The position numbers were made by a program, and so were the translations under genes. Below the pieces are notes generated by a model, which was not told the DNA's origin, made no database searches, and worked only from the letters and a program-made list of their open reading frames with translations. Positions 28,874 to 37,450 of a DNA stretch of 39,798 nucleotides are shown here, piece by piece. Source of the DNA: an uncultured Neomegalonema sp. (GTDB lineage: Bacteria > Pseudomonadota > Alphaproteobacteria > Rhodobacterales > Rhodobacteraceae). The stretch is taken from NCBI GenBank assembly GCA_937957975.1, contig CALFFK010000089.1:1-39798 (forward strand), read 5' to 3'. The first letter of the stretch is position 1, and each line of letters opens with the position of its first letter.

Positions 28874-29629
28874 TCATGCGGCGCCGATGAGGTCAGCATA
28901 GCCCTCGTTCTCGACCTTCAGGGCCAGATCGGGGCCGCCGGTTTCGATGATCCGGCCTGCGCTCATAATATGGACAACATCGGGTTTGATGTGGTCGAGA
29001 AGACGCTGGTAATGGGTGATGACAAGAAAGCCACGGCCCGCATCGCGCATGGCGTTTACGCCGCTGGCAACCAGCTTCATCGCATCGACATCAAGGCCGG
29101 AATCGGTCTCATCGAGGATACACATCTTTGGTTCCAGCAGAGCCATCTGGAGGATTTCGTTGCGTTTTTTCTCGCCACCCGAAAAGCCGACATTGACGGG
29201 GCGCTTCATCATCTCAGGTGAGATATTTAGCTCCTTGGCCTTGGCGCGGACAAGTTTGAGAAAGTCAGGGGCGCTGATCTCTTCTTCGCCGCGCGCCTTG
29301 CGCTGGGCGTTCATGGCAGTGCGCAGAAAGATCATGTTGCCGACACCCGGAATCTCGACCGGGTATTGAAACGCGAGGAAAAGACCCGCTGCAGCGCGTT
29401 CTTCGGGGTCCATGTCGAGGATGTCTTCGCCATCAAGGCTGGCCGAACCACCCGTTACCTCGTAGCCATCCTTGCCGGACAATACATAAGAGAGCGTGGA
29501 TTTGCCCGACCCGTTCGGACCCATGATCGCATGGACCTCGCCCGCCGGAACCTCCAGCGATACGCCTTTGAGGATCTTGGTATCCGGTTCTTCTTCAAGC
29601 TGGCAGTGAAGATTGTCGATCTTGAGCAT
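28874..29629 (-). CDS. sufC: Fe-S assembly ATPase SufC
   Basis: The 251-residue cytosolic ABC-type ATPase energises the SufBC2D scaffold. Walker A is GPNGSGKST, the signature is FSGGEKKRNEILQMALLEPK, Walker B is CILDETDSGLDVDA, and the switch histidine is in FLVITHYQRLL, all in SufC form. The ATG at 29629 (MLKIDNLHC) is chosen for its GAGGA site six bases upstream; it starts one base after the stop of the preceding small membrane protein gene. SufD follows 10 bases later. Confidence 0.97.
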   Translation of the reverse strand: MLKIDNLHCQLEEEPDTKILKGVSLEVPAGEVHAIMGPNGSGKSTLSYVLSGKDGYEVTGGSASLDGEDILDMDPEERAAAGLFLAFQYPVEIPGVGNMIFLRTAMNAQRKARGEEEISAPDFLKLVRAKAKELNISPEMMKRPVNVGFSGGEKKRNEILQMALLEPKMCILDETDSGLDVDAMKLVASGVNAMRDAGRGFLVITHYQRLLDHIKPDVVHIMSAGRIIETGGPDLALKVENEGYADLIGAA

Positions 29630-29630
29630 T

Positions 29631-30005
29631 TCAGTTCCTCGGTCCCATCCCGGACGCTTGTGCGTCCGCTTTTGTCTTTGCCCGATGGGCGGCCAGTTGG
29701 GCCGCACGCACCGTTTCGATATTTTTTACGTTTGATCCCCGTGACCAGATAGCGGCGGTGACGATCAGAAACAATCCTCCGATCCATAACGCCCCAATCC
29801 GCGCAGAGGCGTGCAGGAAGATCATCGGCGTTGCGACCACTGCGAGTGCCATGGCCATCCCCGCTATCCGTTCGAGCAGATACGTGCTTCCCCATGCTTG
29901 CTGTGCCGCCAGCCCGTCCTCACCCCGCATTCGTGCATCCGCCGCAATAGCGTCCTGTATCGCGATGCCGAGTTCGGCGTTGGCGTTATCACCCCCACTG
30001 CCCAT
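29631..30005 (-). CDS. Uncharacterised 124-residue membrane protein in the suf operon
   Basis: A soluble, slightly acidic N-terminus (about 1-45) is followed by two hydrophobic helices (about 46-67 and 70-88) and a charged, Ala-rich C-terminal tail (about 89-124). No family is recognised. The gene has a GGAG site, starts four bases after the stop of the 99-residue protein gene and ends one base before sufC, so it is firmly part of the operon. Related suf operons also carry small unnamed proteins before sufC, so a role tied to SufC or to membrane docking of the complex is possible but unproven. Confidence 0.72.
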   Translation of the reverse strand: MGSGGDNANAELGIAIQDAIAADARMRGEDGLAAQQAWGSTYLLERIAGMAMALAVVATPMIFLHASARIGALWIGGLFLIVTAAIWSRGSNVKNIETVRAAQLAAHRAKTKADAQASGMGPRN

Positions 30006-30009
30006 GCCT

Positions 30010-30309
30010 TCACACTCCGTAGAAGTTCAAAAGCAGGAATGTTCCAACCAGGAACCCGAACACGACCCCAAGGAACAGGGCTGCACTCAACACGAAAGGC
30101 CGTGTGGCAAACGGCAGGACGACCCAAAGCAAGGCCGCAACCGGCGCGCCGTAAAGGAAGATCGGCGGCCAGCTTTTCGTAACGAAATCCATCATCAGGA
30201 AGTCGCCAATATTGAACAGGATGCCCAAGGCGAACCCGCCGATGAACAGGGCAACAGCATCGGAAAAAGGCACTCGTTCGGCTGCCCCTGTATTCCTTTC
30301 AACCATCAT
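30010..30309 (-). CDS. Uncharacterised 99-residue membrane protein in the suf operon
   Basis: The product has three hydrophobic segments (about residues 19-38, 50-67 and 73-96) with the motif GFALGILFNIGDFLMMDFVTK between the first two. It begins with ATG overlapping the stop of the Uma2-family gene (ATGA, 30306-30309), so the two are translationally coupled. It is followed after four bases by the 124-residue protein gene. I do not recognise a family. Confidence 0.72.
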   Translation of the reverse strand: MMVERNTGAAERVPFSDAVALFIGGFALGILFNIGDFLMMDFVTKSWPPIFLYGAPVAALLWVVLPFATRPFVLSAALFLGVVFGFLVGTFLLLNFYGV

Positions 30310-30890
30310 CGACCCGCCTGTAATGTCAGGCCGATCCAGAAATCGGGGACACTTACCGTCATTCCCGGAGGGTCGAGAGCAAGCGTACCACTTTCATGGA
30401 ACGTAGTTCTGATACCTTCATCATCGCGTCGATGGTGGACGACGCGACGAGAGAAACCGTCCACGATCAGATAATGAATAATTGACGGTACGGTAAAATA
30501 GCCAATCAGTTTTCGATCCGTATCGTTACGCGATGTGCTCTGCGACAGGACTTCCACAACGATTAACGGCTCCTTCGCGATGAGATCATCGTCATGTTGA
30601 TCCGTCGCGCAGTCGATTACAACATCCGGGATGTAGGTCGTGCGATCCGTGACCACGACCGAAAGGCCGTCGATATAGGAAGCGCAAGGCGACTCGTTAT
30701 CGGGCAAGCCGCCCTGAAGAGCAGCGTGGACATTCCCTTTGATCCTCGAATGCCCCCGCGTCCCCCCCGCCATCGCGACGACCTCGCCGTCGATCAACTC
30801 GACCCGCGCCACGTCATGCTCATTGGCCCAGACGAGAAACTCGTCCGAAGTCATGGGATAGGGAGGTTGCGGGTTGAGGCGGATAGTCAT
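30306..30890 (-). CDS. Uma2-family (DUF820) putative nuclease-fold protein
   Basis: The 194-residue protein has the Uma2 layout: a short N-terminal PMTSDEFLVWAN, RVELIDGEVVAMAG, a His/Lys-containing helix (GHSRIKGNVHAAL), YIPDVVIDC with an acidic residue, and EPLIVVEVLSQST followed by a DRKLIGYF helix. These fit a PD-(D/E)xK nuclease fold (D in YIPD, E-V-E core). Uma2 proteins are abundant in cyanobacteria and patchy elsewhere, and their function is unclear. Here it sits between sufB and sufC, coupled to the next gene by ATGA, with an AGGAAAG site before its ATG. Such a neighbour is unexpected in a suf operon and may mark an insertion. Confidence 0.82.
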   Translation of the reverse strand: MTIRLNPQPPYPMTSDEFLVWANEHDVARVELIDGEVVAMAGGTRGHSRIKGNVHAALQGGLPDNESPCASYIDGLSVVVTDRTTYIPDVVIDCATDQHDDDLIAKEPLIVVEVLSQSTSRNDTDRKLIGYFTVPSIIHYLIVDGFSRRVVHHRRDDEGIRTTFHESGTLALDPPGMTVSVPDFWIGLTLQAGR

Positions 30891-30932
30891 TTCTTTCCTA
30901 CTGGAAGAGGTTCACTAGACACTGGTTGGATG

Positions 30933-30958
30933 TCTCAAAAGGCCATGTATTTTTGAGA
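30933..30958. repeat. Inverted repeat between sufB and the Uma2-family gene
   Basis: TCTCAAAA (30933-30940) and TTTTGAGA (30951-30958) form an 8-bp stem with a 10-base loop in the 95-base gap after sufB. There is no following T run on the minus strand, so it may be a processing or attenuation element, or a scar of the insertion. Confidence 0.4.
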
Positions 30959-30985
30959 GGAGGCGCATCTTCTGTAATCGAAGCA

Positions 30986-32509
30986 TCACCCCACACTCCC
31001 CTCTAGTGAGATTGCGACCAGCTTTTGCGCTTCGACCGCAAACTCCATGGGCAGGGCTTGCAGCACTTCCTTGCAGAAGCCGTTGACGACCAGCGCCACG
31101 GCCTCCTCCTCGTCCATGCCGCGCTGGCGGCAGTAGAAGAGTTGGTCGTCATCAACCTTGGAGGTAGTGGCCTCGTGTTCAACGCGGGAGGTGTTGTTGC
31201 GACACTCGATATACGGAACTGTATGCGCGCCACACTCGGAGCCGATCAGCAAGCTGTCGCACTGCGTATAGTTACGGCTGTTCGATGCCTTGGGGTGCAT
31301 CGTGACCTGCCCGCGATAGGTGTTCTGGGCGCGACCCGCCGAGATGCCTTTCGAGACGATGCGCGAGCGGGTGTTCTTGCCCAGATGGATCATCTTCGTG
31401 CCGGTATCGGCCTGTTGCGCGTTGTTGGCGATAGCGATGGAGTAGAATTCGCCTTGGGAACCGTCGCCGCGCAGGATGCAGGATGGATATTTCCACGTGA
31501 TCGCGGAGCCGGTTTCCACCTGCGTCCATGACACCTTGGAATTCTTGCCCCGGCAATCGGCGCGCTTGGTGACGAAGTTGTAGATGCCGCCCTTGCCGTT
31601 CTCATCGCCCGGATACCAGTTCTGGACGGTGGAGTATTTGATCTCCGCCTCGTCCATCGTGATGAGTTCGACACAGGCCGCGTGAAGCTGATTCGTGTCG
31701 CGCTGGGGGGCGGTGCAGCCCTCCAGATAGGAGACATAAGAGCCTTCTTCAGCGATGATGAGCGTACGCTCAAACTGGCCCGTATTCTCCGCATTGATGC
31801 GAAAATAGGTGCTCAATTCCATGGGGCAGCGCACACCCTTTGGAATGTAGACGAACGATCCATCCGAGAACACGGCGGCGTTGAGGGTGGCGTAGTAATT
31901 GTCGCGGCTGGAGATGACCGAGCCGAGATATTTTTTCACCAGATCGGGGTGTTCCTGAATCGCCTCGGAGATTGAACAGAAGATAACCCCCGCGCGTTTC
32001 AATTCGGCCTGAAAGGTCGTGCCAACCGATACGGAATCGAAGACGGCATCGACCGCCACTTTACGGCCTTCGCCCGCCGCGCGCCCTGCCCCTTCAACTC
32101 CGGCGAGAATTTCCTGCTCCCGCAGCGGAATCCCCAGTTTCGTATAGGTTTCCAGCAGCTTGGGATCGACCTCGTCGAGAGATTTGGGCTTCACTTCGAA
32201 GCTCTTGGGCTGCGCGTAGTAATACTGGTCCTGAAAATCGATCTTCGGGTAATTGACCATCGCCCAATCCGGTTCGGCCATACCGAGCCAGCGCTGGTAG
32301 GCCTCCAGACGCCATTCAAGCATCCAATCCGGCTCGTTCTTCTTGGCCGAGATCAGACGAACGATATCCTCGTTCAACCCCTTTGGGGCATAATCCATCT
32401 CGATTTCGGTATTCCAGCCGTATTTGTACTTGCCGCTCAGTTCATGAACTTTTTGTACAGTTTCGACTTCCACGCCCTCGCGAACGATCAGATCGGTTGA
32501 GTCATCCAT
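30986..32509 (-). CDS. sufB: Fe-S cluster assembly scaffold subunit SufB
   Basis: The 507-residue SufB is the main scaffold subunit of SufBC2D, receiving persulfide sulfur and iron. It carries the long N-terminal helical part ([23 protein letters not shown]), the beta-helix core with [23 protein letters not shown], and the C-terminal [30 protein letters not shown], whose Cys and Glu are the expected cluster-assembly residues. The ATG overlaps the stop of the upstream desulfurase gene by eight bases. The 95-base gap after sufB is the largest break in the operon and precedes the Uma2 and small membrane protein genes. Confidence 0.97.
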   Translation of the reverse strand: MDDSTDLIVREGVEVETVQKVHELSGKYKYGWNTEIEMDYAPKGLNEDIVRLISAKKNEPDWMLEWRLEAYQRWLGMAEPDWAMVNYPKIDFQDQYYYAQPKSFEVKPKSLDEVDPKLLETYTKLGIPLREQEILAGVEGAGRAAGEGRKVAVDAVFDSVSVGTTFQAELKRAGVIFCSISEAIQEHPDLVKKYLGSVISSRDNYYATLNAAVFSDGSFVYIPKGVRCPMELSTYFRINAENTGQFERTLIIAEEGSYVSYLEGCTAPQRDTNQLHAACVELITMDEAEIKYSTVQNWYPGDENGKGGIYNFVTKRADCRGKNSKVSWTQVETGSAITWKYPSCILRGDGSQGEFYSIAIANNAQQADTGTKMIHLGKNTRSRIVSKGISAGRAQNTYRGQVTMHPKASNSRNYTQCDSLLIGSECGAHTVPYIECRNNTSRVEHEATTSKVDDDQLFYCRQRGMDEEEAVALVVNGFCKEVLQALPMEFAVEAQKLVAISLEGSVG

Positions 32510-33692
32510 TGCTCGTCCCCTTGAGCTTTTCGGTATCGATGTCGAGTATTAATCCACGCGCTTTCGCCATCCAGTCGCGGTAGAGCGCCCCCCAAACGTC
32601 GATGAAACGTGTGATTTCTTCTTCGGTCGTTGTTGGACCAATGCTGGCCCGGATAGCACAGGAGGCAAGGGCGCGGTCATAGCCCATTGCCCGCAGTACC
32701 CTGCTTTCGGATACCTTGCCAGAAGAACAGGCTGAACCAGCGCTGACGGCAATCCCCTTAAGGTCAAGCTGCATCAACTGGGTGGAAGCCTTCCAACCCC
32801 GAATCGCAAAACAAGTCGTGTTGACCAAGCGTGGCATATCCTGACCGATTTCCTCCATATCATCCGCAATCGTGGCGATCATGGAGCGGATATAGGCGCT
32901 CATTTCCAGAACTGCCTTGCCCGCCGGGTTTTCGCGCGCCGCTTTCGCCGCCGCGCCCATGCCCGCGATACCGATCAGGTTTTCGGTGCCGGAGCGGTGG
33001 CGCATTTCCTGCCCTCCCCCCACGATGAAGGGCTTGAGTTCGCAGCCAGCCTTTACGATTAGGGCGCCTGTTCCCGCAGGACCGCCAAACTTCTCGGCGG
33101 TAATCGCTGCATAATGAGCGCCTGATTCTGCAAAGGCGAAGGTATTGCCAGCATCATCATAGCGGCCAACAGCCTGACAGGCATCAGTGAAAAAGTGGGC
33201 ATCAAAAGCTCTGGCTGCACCTGAAATGGTTTGCAAATCCTGCATTACGCCGGTTTCGCTGTTTGCGGCCTGAACGCAAATCAGCGGAGCATTATCAGCC
33301 TTTGCACTCAAGAACTGGCGCATCTGGCGAATGTCCAACCCGCCGCTTTTGTTCAGGGAAAGGGTCAACTTGTTTGCGGCAGAACGTTCAGCGGCCATGA
33401 GCACCGCATCATGTTCGACTGCCGGCATAAAGATCGAAGTCCAACGCGGATCGCGCAGCACCCAGTTACATGCTTCTGTTGCACCCGATGTGAAAACCAC
33501 CTCACCCGGCGCGCATCCTACCAGAGCCGCAACCTCCTCACGGGCCTCGTCAATCATCGCCTTGGCGCGCCGACCGCCGGTATGAATGGAGGACGGGTTG
33601 CCCACGATATCCATCGCAAGCATCATAGCCTCCCGCGCTTCACGGCAGAGGGGAGCGGCTCCATTCCAATCAAGATAGGCCGACTCAATCAC
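32502..33692 (-). CDS. NifS/IscS-like cysteine desulfurase (class V aminotransferase)
   Basis: A 396-residue PLP enzyme of the group I (NifS/IscS) type. It begins [12 protein letters not shown], the usual YLDxxAxTP region, and has [14 protein letters not shown] and TDACQAVGR. The PLP lysine is K201 in [15 protein letters not shown], where the common preceding His is replaced by Glu. The persulfide cysteine is C322 in [11 protein letters not shown]. The start is a GTG at 33692 that overlaps the end of the rrf2 gene by eight bases; a longer frame would lie wholly inside rrf2. Together with SufS it makes two desulfurases in one operon, at its two ends. Confidence 0.9.
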   Translation of the reverse strand: MIESAYLDWNGAAPLCREAREAMMLAMDIVGNPSSIHTGGRRAKAMIDEAREEVAALVGCAPGEVVFTSGATEACNWVLRDPRWTSIFMPAVEHDAVLMAAERSAANKLTLSLNKSGGLDIRQMRQFLSAKADNAPLICVQAANSETGVMQDLQTISGAARAFDAHFFTDACQAVGRYDDAGNTFAFAESGAHYAAITAEKFGGPAGTGALIVKAGCELKPFIVGGGQEMRHRSGTENLIGIAGMGAAAKAARENPAGKAVLEMSAYIRSMIATIADDMEEIGQDMPRLVNTTCFAIRGWKASTQLMQLDLKGIAVSAGSACSSGKVSESRVLRAMGYDRALASCAIRASIGPTTTEEEITRFIDVWGALYRDWMAKARGLILDIDTEKLKGTSNG

Positions 33693-34164
33693 GGGCGTCC
33701 TCTCCAATGATTTCCGCCATACCGATGAAATCCGGTACTGCCGGGCAAGGAACAATCTCGGTTGCGATCACATCCTCCAACGTAGTTTGCTGAAGGAAAA
33801 GGTGAACATGGGCTGAAAGACGCTCCCATAAATTATGGGTCAGACAACGCGTCCCAGCGACAGAACACCCCTCGCCAACTTCGCCCGAACATTGGGTTGC
33901 CTGTAGTTTTTCTTCAACTGCCGCCATGATCTGCGACACGGCAATATCTTTTGCAGGCCGTGCGAGTGTGTAGCCACCTCCCGGCCCGCGCATACTGTCA
34001 ACCAGACCAGCCCGGCGCAGCTTGCCGAAAAGTTGTTCGAGATAGGCAAGAGAGATTTTCTGACGTCCCGCTATTTCGCCCAAGGCAACGGGTTGCCCGT
34101 CCGCATGGAGAGCAATATCAGCCATTGCAGTGACCGCATAGCGGCCTTTCGTGCTCAGTTTCAT
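33685..34164 (-). CDS. Rrf2-family Fe-S-sensing repressor, IscR-like
   Basis: The 159-residue transcription regulator starts MKLSTKGRYAVTAMADIALH, the standard Rrf2 winged-helix beginning; the frame extends upstream but that part covers the promoter. The recognition helix region is ISLAYLEQLFGKLRRAGLVDSMRGPGGGYTLAR. Three cysteines, C92, C100 and C107 in QCSGEVGEGCSVAGTRCLTH, are in the position of the IscR cluster ligands. The spacing (7 and 6) is wider than the 5 and 5 of E. coli IscR. It is the first gene of the suf operon and probably controls it by binding near 34283-34299. Confidence 0.92.
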   Translation of the reverse strand: MKLSTKGRYAVTAMADIALHADGQPVALGEIAGRQKISLAYLEQLFGKLRRAGLVDSMRGPGGGYTLARPAKDIAVSQIMAAVEEKLQATQCSGEVGEGCSVAGTRCLTHNLWERLSAHVHLFLQQTTLEDVIATEIVPCPAVPDFIGMAEIIGEDARD

Positions 34165-34244
34165 TCGAAAGCACACCTGAAATGCCCGGCAAACCGGAGC
34201 TTGGACTTGACCTTGCAGTTGGAACAGCGGTATCGCCTCAACCT

Positions 34245-34256
34245 GACAGGCCTGTC
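34245..34256. promoter_or_regulatory. Perfect 12-bp palindrome downstream of the suf promoter
   Basis: GACAGGCCTGTC is perfectly palindromic and lies about 10-20 bases past the predicted suf transcription start, 81 bases before the rrf2 ATG. A related half, CCGACAGG, recurs at 34283-34290 within the IscR-like site. It may be a further operator or a hairpin in the leader. Confidence 0.4.
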
Positions 34257-34262
34257 GTGAAT

Positions 34263-34277
34263 TTAGAATCGTTCTAA
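34263..34277 (-). promoter_or_regulatory. Irr-type iron control element (ICE box) over the suf -10
   Basis: TTAGAA-TCG-TTCTAA is a perfect inverted repeat and matches the known Irr box of alphaproteobacteria (TTTAGAA-N3-TTCTAAA) in its core. Irr is a Fur-family protein that responds to haem and iron. The element covers the candidate -10 of the suf promoter, so Irr binding would be expected to block transcription from it. No irr gene is in the window. Confidence 0.65.
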
Positions 34278-34299
34278 GATTTCCGACAGGAGAGGTCAA
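34271..34299 (-). promoter_or_regulatory. Candidate suf operon promoter
   Basis: On the minus strand TTGACC (complement of 34294-34299) lies exactly 17 bases from TAGAAC (complement of 34271-34276). The predicted start is near 34264, giving a leader of about 100 bases before rrf2. The divergent alpha/beta hydrolase gene begins at 34348 and shares this gap. Confidence 0.6.
34283..34299 (-). promoter_or_regulatory. IscR/Rrf2-like operator over the suf -35
   Basis: The minus strand reads TTGACCTCTCCTGTCGG. It keeps both half-sites and the 7-base spacing of the E. coli type 1 IscR consensus (YYGACTRwwwYAGTCRR); the centre matches poorly. It includes the -35 element, as expected for autorepression by the Rrf2 protein encoded downstream. 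Confidence 0.5.
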
Positions 34300-34347
34300 G
34301 ATTTGTCGATGCGGTAACGCATCGCCCATGAGTTAGCCCGGTGGTCT

Positions 34348-35013
34348 ATGCCTGAAGTTCATTTCGCTGGTCCTGAGGGACGCCTTGAAGGACGTTACCA
34401 CCCGAATCCGGGCGATACGACACCGATCGCCCTCGTGCTGCATCCGCATCCGCAATTCGGCGGCACGATGAACAACAAGGTGATCTACAACCTTTACTAT
34501 ACATTGCACGAATTAGGGTTTTCGGTCCTGCGCTTCAACTTTCGCGGTGTCGGGCGCAGTCAGGGTGAATTCGATGCTGGAATCGGTGAACTCTCTGACG
34601 CAGCATCTGCACTGGATTACCTTCAGGAGATGAACCCGAATGCCCGTCAATGCTGGGTGGCCGGATTTTCCTTTGGTGCGTGGATTTCGATGCAATTGCT
34701 GATGCGTCGCCCGGAGATCAGCGGATTTGTCTCGGTCTCCCCCCCGGCAAACATGTATGATTTCAGCTTCCTGGCACCATGCCCTTCATCCGGCCTCATT
34801 ATTAATGGCGATGCCGATCGTGTGGCTCCACCGGATGATGTGCTGAAATTGGTACAGAAGCTCCAGGCGCAAAAAGGCATCACGATCACGCATCAGATGG
34901 TCGAAAAAGCCAATCATTTCTATGACAAGGGCATGGACGATATGATCGGCCAGGTCAGCGAATTCGTCAAAACCCGGATGGATGCTTTGGACGCGGGTGG
35001 CGCGGGGCGCTGA
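34348..35013 (+). CDS. Alpha/beta hydrolase
   Basis: The 221-residue cytosolic alpha/beta-hydrolase fold protein has the family order for a small hydrolase of the YheT/DUF-like 'alpha/beta hydrolase' group beside suf operons. It contains LVLHPHPQFGGTMNNKVIYNLY, RFNFRGVGRSQGEFD, the nucleophile elbow GFSFGAW (Ser in G-x-S-x-G), GDADRVAPPDD with the acid, and ANHFYDKGM with the likely catalytic His. Substrate is unknown. It is divergent from the suf operon, sharing a 183-base regulatory gap, as in related genomes. Its 3' end overlaps the convergent anmK gene by 47 bases. Confidence 0.88.
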   Translation: MPEVHFAGPEGRLEGRYHPNPGDTTPIALVLHPHPQFGGTMNNKVIYNLYYTLHELGFSVLRFNFRGVGRSQGEFDAGIGELSDAASALDYLQEMNPNARQCWVAGFSFGAWISMQLLMRRPEISGFVSVSPPANMYDFSFLAPCPSSGLIINGDADRVAPPDDVLKLVQKLQAQKGITITHQMVEKANHFYDKGMDDMIGQVSEFVKTRMDALDAGGAGR

Positions 35014-36127
35014 GAACGCCGCCTGTTACCGGGCCGCTGCACCCTGTCGTTCCCGGCGCGCTGAGGGGTAATCCCCGGCTGGACCGCACCGCCAGCCAGG
35101 CAAACGCCTGCGCTTCCAGCATATCGCCATCCAGCCCTGCCGCTTCGACCGGCTCCACAGGTGCTTTTACCGCCTCGGCCAGCATCCGCATCATTACCGG
35201 GTTATGCCTCCCTCCCCCACAGACCAGCCATCGCGACGGAGGTGACGGCATATGTGCCGCACTTGCAGCGATGGTGCGAACAGTCAGGGCGGTCAAGGTT
35301 GCCGCGCCATCCTCCAGTGACAAGCCATCCATACGCCCCCCCGCAAGAGAAAAACTGTTGCGATCCAGAGACTTCGGGGGGGTGCGCGCAACATAGGCAT
35401 CAGTGGCGTTCTGGCTCAAGCGGTCTTCAGCCACCTGTCCCCCTGCTGCCGCTGCGCCGTCACGATCAAGCGGCTCGCCAGTCTGGCGCGCCATCCAGTC
35501 ATTGAGCAATGCATTACCTGGCCCGGTATCGAAGGCAAGCAGTGCACCCTCTTCCTCTGGCAGTGATTTGCGTGGATCAACCCATGTGACGTTAGCGACT
35601 CCCCCGATATTCAGGAAGGCCATCGGTTCACGCGCCCCGATATGTTGGGCGAGGGAAAAATGGAAGAAAGGTGCCAATGGCGCACCCTGCCCTCCCGCGA
35701 CCATATCCGACGATCGGAAATCTGCTACAATCGGCAAACCCGTGAGATTCGCCAGCGTATCGGCGTTTCCGATCTGGACAGTTCGCGCGGCATCGGGATC
35801 GTGAAAGACCGTTTGACCGTGAAACCCAATAACAGCGGCATCCACTTCCAATCGTGCACGCAGGGCCGTGATGGCCGCGAAATGAATATCCGTAACCACA
35901 TGAGCGGCCCGATTGAGATCGTCAATTGAGGCTCCACCCGCTGCTTCGTCAGCCATAATCTTTTCCAGCAACGCACGGTGTGACTGGTTATAAGCAGGAG
36001 CGAGTTCCAGCGATGACCCAAAAGCCTGAATCCCGACACCGTCCGTCAGCAGCATCGCCGCATCGACCCCATCCATCGACGTGCCGCACATAAGGCCCAT
36101 GGCCCAGATAGAATCAGCGGTTGTCAT
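34967..36127 (-). CDS. anmK: Anhydro-N-acetylmuramic acid kinase
   Basis: The 386-residue kinase hydrolyses and phosphorylates 1,6-anhydro-MurNAc to MurNAc-6-phosphate during peptidoglycan recycling. Family motifs are [14 protein letters not shown] at the N-terminus, [51 protein letters not shown] and [17 protein letters not shown] precedes the ATG. The C-terminus reaches 20-25 residues past the usual GLPLSxPGTTG...GGVL ending and this tail overlaps the end of the hydrolase gene; part of it may be a consequence of the tail-to-tail arrangement. It is divergent from tyrS, a pairing seen in many alphaproteobacteria. Confidence 0.95.
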   Translation of the reverse strand: MTTADSIWAMGLMCGTSMDGVDAAMLLTDGVGIQAFGSSLELAPAYNQSHRALLEKIMADEAAGGASIDDLNRAAHVVTDIHFAAITALRARLEVDAAVIGFHGQTVFHDPDAARTVQIGNADTLANLTGLPIVADFRSSDMVAGGQGAPLAPFFHFSLAQHIGAREPMAFLNIGGVANVTWVDPRKSLPEEEGALLAFDTGPGNALLNDWMARQTGEPLDRDGAAAAGGQVAEDRLSQNATDAYVARTPPKSLDRNSFSLAGGRMDGLSLEDGAATLTALTVRTIAASAAHMPSPPSRWLVCGGGRHNPVMMRMLAEAVKAPVEPVEAAGLDGDMLEAQAFAWLAVRSSRGLPLSAPGTTGCSGPVTGGVLSAPRHPRPKHPSGF

Positions 36128-36187
36128 CGGGGTTCCTCCACGCAGGGTTTAGCGTTAGAACGCGCGGCGAAACTAGGGACCGACGCC

Positions 36188-37444
36188 ATGACTTACCAGC
36201 CGAAATCAGATTTTCTGCGCATTATGCAAGAGCGCGGGTACATGAAAGATTGTACCGACATCGAACGGCTTGATGCCGTAATGCAGGGCGGTGGGATTCC
36301 TGCATATATCGGGTTTGATTGCACTGCCCCCAGCCTTCATGTCGGGTCACTGCTTCAGATTATGATGCTGCGATGGCTTCAGAGGACGGGACAAAAACCT
36401 ATCGTCCTGATGGGCGGCGGCACTACAAAAGTGGGCGATCCGTCGGGTAAGGATGAGTCGCGCAAGCTACTCGACAATGCGGCCATTGCAGAGAACAAGC
36501 GCGGTATCTTCTCGGTTTTTGAGAAATACATGGCTTTTGGCGGCGGCTCAACCGATGCGGTGATGGTGGACAATGCCGATTGGCTGGATCAGTTAAACTA
36601 CATTGATTTTCTGCGCGAATACGGGCCGCATTTCACGATCAATCGGATGCTCTCGTTCGATTCCGTGCGATTGCGCCTTGATCGGGAACAGCCGCTGACA
36701 TTTCTGGAGTTCAACTACATGCTGTTGCAGGCATATGATTTTGTGGAGCTATTCCGGCGTGTGGGATGCAGATTACAGCTTGGCGGGTCGGACCAGTGGG
36801 GCAACATCATCAATGGGATGGAATTGGGGCGTCGGGTTGAAGGGGCAGAGTTGTTCGGCATCACCACACCCCTGATCGCCACTGCCGATGGCACAAAAAT
36901 GGGCAAGTCGGCGGATGGAGCCGTCTGGTTGAACGCCGATATGCGCAGCCCTTATGAGTTTTGGCAGTTCTGGCGCAATACCATGGATGCCGATGTCGGA
37001 CGCTTCCTGCGCCTGTTCACCGAATTACCACTGGATGAGATTGCGCGGCTGGAGGCGTTGGACGGTCAGGAAATTAATGAAGCCAAGAAGGTGCTGGCCA
37101 CAGAAGTGACAACACTATGCCATGGGGCAGAGGCAGCGAAGCAAGCGGCAGCGGCGGCACAGGCGACCTTCGAGCAAGGTACGTTATCAGAGGATCTGCC
37201 AACGGTGACACTGACGGCGGCGGATATTGGCGACGGGATTTCAGTCGGGCAGTTATTCGTGCGGGCTGGCCTGTCCAAATCAGGCAAGGAAGCCAAGCGG
37301 CTCGTGGTCGATGGGGGCGCAAAGCTTGATGATAAGGGCGTAACTGATCCAGGTGCCATGATGACAGCCGATGATTTCGCAAGCGGCCCGCGCAAACTGA
37401 GCGCAGGGAAAAAACGTCACGCCTTGGTTAAAGTCAGCGGGTAG
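36188..37444 (+). CDS. tyrS: Tyrosyl-tRNA synthetase
   Basis: The 418-residue class I synthetase charges tRNA-Tyr. The HIGH-like signature is HVGS (51-54) and the KMSKS-like loop is KMGKS (237-241). The tyrosine-binding region [19 protein letters not shown] and [11 protein letters not shown] are typical of TyrRS. A C-terminal S4 RNA-binding domain is present ([21 protein letters not shown]). AGGGA precedes the ATG. The gene converges on the aminotransferase gene with a 6-base gap. Confidence 0.97.
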   Translation: MTYQPKSDFLRIMQERGYMKDCTDIERLDAVMQGGGIPAYIGFDCTAPSLHVGSLLQIMMLRWLQRTGQKPIVLMGGGTTKVGDPSGKDESRKLLDNAAIAENKRGIFSVFEKYMAFGGGSTDAVMVDNADWLDQLNYIDFLREYGPHFTINRMLSFDSVRLRLDREQPLTFLEFNYMLLQAYDFVELFRRVGCRLQLGGSDQWGNIINGMELGRRVEGAELFGITTPLIATADGTKMGKSADGAVWLNADMRSPYEFWQFWRNTMDADVGRFLRLFTELPLDEIARLEALDGQEINEAKKVLATEVTTLCHGAEAAKQAAAAAQATFEQGTLSEDLPTVTLTAADIGDGISVGQLFVRAGLSKSGKEAKRLVVDGGAKLDDKGVTDPGAMMTADDFASGPRKLSAGKKRHALVKVSG

Positions 37445-37450
37445 CCATGG

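Noticed and set aside
30306-30890. Uma2 gene as part of a defence or restriction island
   Set aside because: No methyltransferase, helicase, toxin-antitoxin or integrase genes surround it; all its neighbours belong to the suf operon.
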